Assembly (NCBI GenBank): GCA_030620655.1 | Contig: JAUXEH010000014.1 | Coordinates: 1 to 19,216, forward strand | Reading direction: 5' to 3' | Source: Candidatus Aminicenantota bacterium | Lineage (GTDB): Bacteria > Acidobacteriota > Aminicenantia > Aminicenantales > Aminicenantaceae | Length of the DNA stretch: 19,216 nucleotides | Shown here: positions 16,809-19,216 of the stretch, one piece after another | Numbering within the stretch: position 1 is the first letter of the stretch | Layout of the letters: every line of letters starts with the position of its first letter | Program-made: the position numbers and the translations under genes | Notes under the pieces: generated by a model | What the model saw: the letters and a program-made list of their open reading frames with translations, nothing else | Databases searched by the model: none | What the model was told of the DNA's origin: nothing

Positions 16809-17133
16809 GCGGCTCCGTGTCCTTGGGGGGCTCTTCCGTATCGGGGGGTGCTTCGTTTTTGGGCTCGTCCGTGAAATCGTAGGGGTTCTCGCTTTCGGCC
16901 GGGGAGCTACCGGTTATGTCCACCGTCTGTTCGATGTCCTTTTTGATCTCCCGGAATTCTTCCGCATGGATCTCTTCCTCGATCTTTTCCTTGATCTCGT
17001 CTGAGGTTTTGCGGAATTCCCTCAGGGCTTTTCCGATGGACCTCCCCACCTCCGGCAGCTTCTTGGGGCCGAAGATGAGCAGAGCTATGCTCATGATGAT
17101 GACGAGTTCCTGAAATCCGATGCTTCCGAACAT
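16783..17133 (-). CDS. tatA: Twin-arginine translocase subunit TatA
   Basis: TatA forms the translocation assembly around TatC. The 116-residue protein has an outside N-terminus (MFGSIGFQE), one membrane helix (about 9-21), the hinge FGPKKLPEVG (21-30), an amphipathic helix (31-45, SIGKALREFRK) and a long acidic, Pro-rich cytoplasmic tail. FGPKKLPE is the TatA/E form rather than TatB, and no second TatA-like gene is adjacent, pointing to a two-part TatA-TatC system unless TatB lies elsewhere. The start at 17133 was chosen for the MFG opening; 13 further in-frame residues upstream are not conserved. First gene of the minus-strand operon, 39 bases after its -10 box. Confidence 0.95.
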   Translation of the reverse strand: MFGSIGFQELVIIMSIALLIFGPKKLPEVGRSIGKALREFRKTSDEIKEKIEEEIHAEEFREIKKDIEQTVDITGSSPAESENPYDFTDEPKNEAPPDTEEPPKDTEPHEQGKKVS

Positions 17134-17149
17134 GTTTTGAACCTCGAAC

Positions 17150-17161
17150 GCCGCGAGCGGC
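17150..17161. repeat. Short palindrome in the tatA leader
   Basis: GCCGC and GCGGC are separated by only two bases and lie between the tatA -10 box and start codon, around the expected transcript start. It may be an operator or a small 5' hairpin, or chance in GC-rich DNA. Confidence 0.3.
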
Positions 17162-17171
17162 AAGCTTAGCA

Positions 17172-17200
17172 AATATAACTTTTGGCCGCAGATAAGTCAA
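17172..17200 (-). promoter_or_regulatory. Sigma-70 promoter of the tat operon
   Basis: On the minus strand TTGACT (17200-17195) and TATATT (17177-17172) are separated by 17 bases. Both boxes match five of six consensus bases. The start of transcription would be near 17165, giving a leader of about 30 bases before tatA. Confidence 0.8.
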
Positions 17201-17239
17201 GGTCCTGTACTCGGCTCCGCCGCGTGATGCAGTTGTTTC

Positions 17240-17268
17240 TTTACAAGAAATCGACGCTTTGTTAGTAT
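17240..17268 (+). promoter_or_regulatory. Probable promoter of the S41 peptidase gene
   Basis: TTTACA (17240-17245) and TAGTAT (17263-17268) are 17 bases apart. The -35 box matches five of six bases, the -10 box four. Transcription from about 17275 would leave a leader of only about 11 bases, just including the GGAG ribosome site. It is back-to-back with the tat promoter, about 40 bases away. Confidence 0.55.
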
Positions 17269-17285
17269 GGAGACACGGAGTTCCT

Positions 17286-18821
17286 ATGGCCAAAAAGTGG
17301 ATAATCCTGGTTCTGTTCATCGGCGTGATCCTTTCACAGCCGTTGTGGGAAGAGGATATGTGGAAGCGGTCGCTCGACAAGATCGCCACCATGTTTTCCC
17401 TCATCGAGGATAACTACTACGAGGAGGTGGATTACAGGGAACTGGCCTATGCCTCCATCAAGGGCATGCTGCCCACGCTCGATCCCCATTCCTATTTCCT
17501 GGATCCCACCAACCTGGCCACATTGACAGAGGATTACAGAGGGAAGTACTTCGGGATCGGATGCCTGATCCAGAAACACGGCGAGCTCCTGAAAGTCATA
17601 TCCCCCATCGAGGGCGGCCCCTCCTACAGGTTGGGCATCCTGCCCAACGACGTCATTTCCCAGATCGACGGAGAAAGCACCAAACCCATCACCTCCTATC
17701 AGGCTATGCAGAAGCTGCGAGGGGAAAAGGGCACCGAGGTCACCATCGTCGTCGTGCGCGAGGGGCTTGACGAGCCCATGGAATTCACCATCGAACGGGC
17801 GGAGATCCCCCTGGAGAGCATCCGGTACGCCTTTGTCCTGAAGGACGACATCGGATACATCTACATCCGGAACTTCGCCGAGACCACGGGCCGTGAGTTC
17901 CGGGAGAAGATGAAGCTTCTGAAGAGCCAGGGCATGAAGAAGCTTATCCTGGATTTTCGCTACAACGGCGGCGGCACCTTCCTTCAGTCGCTGGAGCTGT
18001 GTGAAGACCTGCTGCCCGAGGGAGCCGGCATTGTTTCCATCCGGGGCCGGAACCAGTACTACAACCAGGTTTTTGATACGGACAAGACCGGCCGGTACAG
18101 CGATGTCCCCCTGGTCATCATCATCCATGAAGGCACGGCCTCCGCCCCCGAGATCGTGAGCGGGGCGGTCAAAGACAACGACCGTGGGCTGCTCGTGGGT
18201 CAGGATTCCTGGGGGAAAGGACTGGTCCAGACCGTGTTCCGGGTCGGCCGGGACGCGGCCCTGGCGCTGACCACGGCGAAGTATTACACACCCAGCGGCC
18301 GTTCCATCCAGAGGGACTACACCCAGATCGAGGATTATGTGAGCCATCAGGACGTCCCTGAAGATTCCCGGGAGGTGGCCTACACCGCCGGGGGGCGCAA
18401 GGTGCTGGGGCAAGGCGGCATCTCGCCGGATTACCAAGTGGACTTCTCCTTCAAGCCTCTGACCTATTACCTGCTGGTGCATGGCTCTTTTTTCAACTAT
18501 GCGCGGCACTTCAATCAGAAGGAAACCACCTTGTCGAAGCAGGTGGTCAAAGGCGACGCTCTCCCTGCCGGGTTTGAGATCGACGACGCGGTGGTGCAGG
18601 ACTTTCAGGTGTTCCTGGAGGGGCTCAACCTTGGATACAAGTATACGGCGAAAGAATTCGAAGAGGCCCTTCCGCAGCTGGAGCGGGAGCTGGAAAAAGA
18701 GCTCCATGCCTCGTTCAATGGGCTCCAGGAAGGGGAGCGGAGGTACAGGTTGAGCGATCCCCTGGTGCAGAAGGCCATCGAAGTCCTGCCCGAGGCTGAG
18801 AAACTCGTCCGCCGCGACTGA
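17286..18821 (+). CDS. S41 family C-terminal processing peptidase
   Basis: A PDZ-containing serine protease that trims envelope proteins near their C-termini. The 511-residue protein has a signal or anchor helix (about 5-18), an N-terminal helical part with the DPHSYF segment, a PDZ domain (about 95-165, GIGCLIQ to the REG region), and the S41 core. The catalytic set is complete: Ser286 in GTASAPE, Lys311 in WGKG and Gln315, with the 25- and 4-residue spacing of Bacillus CtpB (Ser309, Lys334, Gln338). DFRYNGGG and GGISPD (377-382) are also family marks. About 130 residues after that, helical and charged, form a tail of unknown role. ATG at 17286 has GGAG about 5 bases upstream; a start at 17259 would lie in the promoter. 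Confidence 0.95.
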   Translation: MAKKWIILVLFIGVILSQPLWEEDMWKRSLDKIATMFSLIEDNYYEEVDYRELAYASIKGMLPTLDPHSYFLDPTNLATLTEDYRGKYFGIGCLIQKHGELLKVISPIEGGPSYRLGILPNDVISQIDGESTKPITSYQAMQKLRGEKGTEVTIVVVREGLDEPMEFTIERAEIPLESIRYAFVLKDDIGYIYIRNFAETTGREFREKMKLLKSQGMKKLILDFRYNGGGTFLQSLELCEDLLPEGAGIVSIRGRNQYYNQVFDTDKTGRYSDVPLVIIIHEGTASAPEIVSGAVKDNDRGLLVGQDSWGKGLVQTVFRVGRDAALALTTAKYYTPSGRSIQRDYTQIEDYVSHQDVPEDSREVAYTAGGRKVLGQGGISPDYQVDFSFKPLTYYLLVHGSFFNYARHFNQKETTLSKQVVKGDALPAGFEIDDAVVQDFQVFLEGLNLGYKYTAKEFEEALPQLERELEKELHASFNGLQEGERRYRLSDPLVQKAIEVLPEAEKLVRRD

Positions 18822-18827
18822 TACACT

Positions 18828-18841
18828 GGGGGACGTCCCCC
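18828..18841. terminator. Perfect 14-base palindrome after the peptidase gene
   Basis: GGGGGACGTCCCCC starts six bases after the peptidase stop codon. It would form a five-pair GC stem with a four-base loop in RNA. No run of T follows, so it is either a weak transcript end/3' stabiliser or a protein-binding site ahead of rpiB. Confidence 0.4.
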
Positions 18842-18883
18842 GCGGAACCATCCTACCCTCAAGGCATCCCTGATCTGCTTACC

Positions 18884-18912
18884 TCGCCAATGATTTTCAT
18901 CCGTGATATAAT
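18884..18912 (+). promoter_or_regulatory. Promoter of rpiB
   Basis: A perfect TATAAT (18907-18912) has TCGCCA (18884-18889, four of six consensus bases) 17 bases upstream. The transcript would start near 18919, about 45 bases before the rpiB ATG. Confidence 0.7.
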
Positions 18913-18963
18913 AACCCAACCGATAAACCGGTCCCCATCGGGATCTGCGAGTGTGGAGGGAGC

Positions 18964-19216
18964 ATGAGAGTCGGAGTCGCGTCGGATCACGCCGGGTACA
19001 AGCTCAAGCCGGGCATACTGGCATTCCTCGGAGAGCAGGGTGTCGAGCCTGTCGATTACGGATGTTCTGAGGGAGAACGGGTGGATTATGTGGACTATGC
19101 GGTCAAGGCCCTGGAGGGCTATTTCGCCGGTAAATGCGACCGGCTGATCCTGATCTGCGGCACCGGCATCGGCATGTCCATGGTGGCCAACAAACACAGG
19201 GGGGTCCGAGCGGCCC
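18964..19216 (+). CDS. rpiB: Ribose-5-phosphate isomerase B (partial, runs off the window)
   Basis: RpiB interconverts ribose 5-phosphate and ribulose 5-phosphate in the pentose phosphate pathway. The first 84 residues are visible: MRVGVASDHAGYKLK at the start, with the phosphate/sugar-binding SDHAG, an acidic middle with DYVDYA, and LICGTGIGMSMVANK, where the Cys of CGTGIG is the catalytic base in RpiB enzymes. GGAGGGAG precedes the ATG. The RpiB/LacAB family also includes galactose- and allose-phosphate isomerases, so substrate is inferred from the commonest function. The C-terminal half lies beyond base 19216. Confidence 0.92.
   Translation, partial: MRVGVASDHAGYKLKPGILAFLGEQGVEPVDYGCSEGERVDYVDYAVKALEGYFAGKCDRLILICGTGIGMSMVANKHRGVRAA

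Noticed and set aside
17334..18851. A 505-residue open frame on the minus strand opposite the S41 peptidase
   Set aside because: Shadow frame: low-complexity composition, no domain, and the plus strand holds complete S41 catalytic motifs.

Overview
This window is GC-rich bacterial chromosome with very tight gene packing: many junctions are 4-base ATGA stop/start overlaps. I see no mobile elements, RNA genes, CRISPR arrays or long gaps. The gene mix (a bacterial V/A-type ATPase, a TatA/TatC pair, a GH171/NamZ-type muramidase, a C-terminal processing protease and preQ0 synthesis genes) suggests a Gram-negative-type, probably anaerobic, deep-branching bacterium. An Aminicenantia/Acidobacteriota-like host is my guess from general gene style. 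No marker gene here proves it.

Layout. (1) 1-374, minus: N-terminal part of a membrane glycosyltransferase of the GT39/ArnT type. (2) 499-2136, minus: queC-queD-queE, making 7-deazaguanine precursors, possibly led by an unlisted 47-codon reading frame that ends in an ATGA overlap with queC. (3) 2355-3212, plus: an uncharacterised protein with four internal beta/alpha pseudo-repeats. (4) 3339-12044, plus: a complete nine-gene V-type ATPase operon in the order F-I-K-E-C-G-A-B-D (Enterococcus hirae ntp naming), behind a near-perfect sigma-70 promoter and followed by an overlapping exported ankyrin-repeat gene. (5) 12053-17133, minus: tatA-tatC-aldehyde dehydrogenase-P-loop kinase-dCMP deaminase-NamZ-like protein, apparently one operon with its own strong promoter. 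(6) 17286-18821, plus: an S41 C-terminal processing peptidase, divergent from tatA. (7) 18964-19216, plus: the start of rpiB, cut by the window edge.

How it fits together. The proteolipid K carries the whole Na+-binding signature known from the E. hirae enzyme, so the ATPase most likely couples ATP to sodium rather than protons. Its peripheral subunits E and C are unusually short. The Tat operon combines protein export with nucleotide metabolism (dCMP deaminase plus an NMP-kinase-like protein), an unusual aldehyde dehydrogenase and a cell-wall sugar hydrolase whose usual active-site signature is degraded.

The most rewarding leads are the sodium signature, the compact stalk subunits, the four-fold repeat protein at 2355, the divergent NamZ-like protein and the small frame ahead of queC. 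I did not find a clear defence or other wholly new multi-gene system here.
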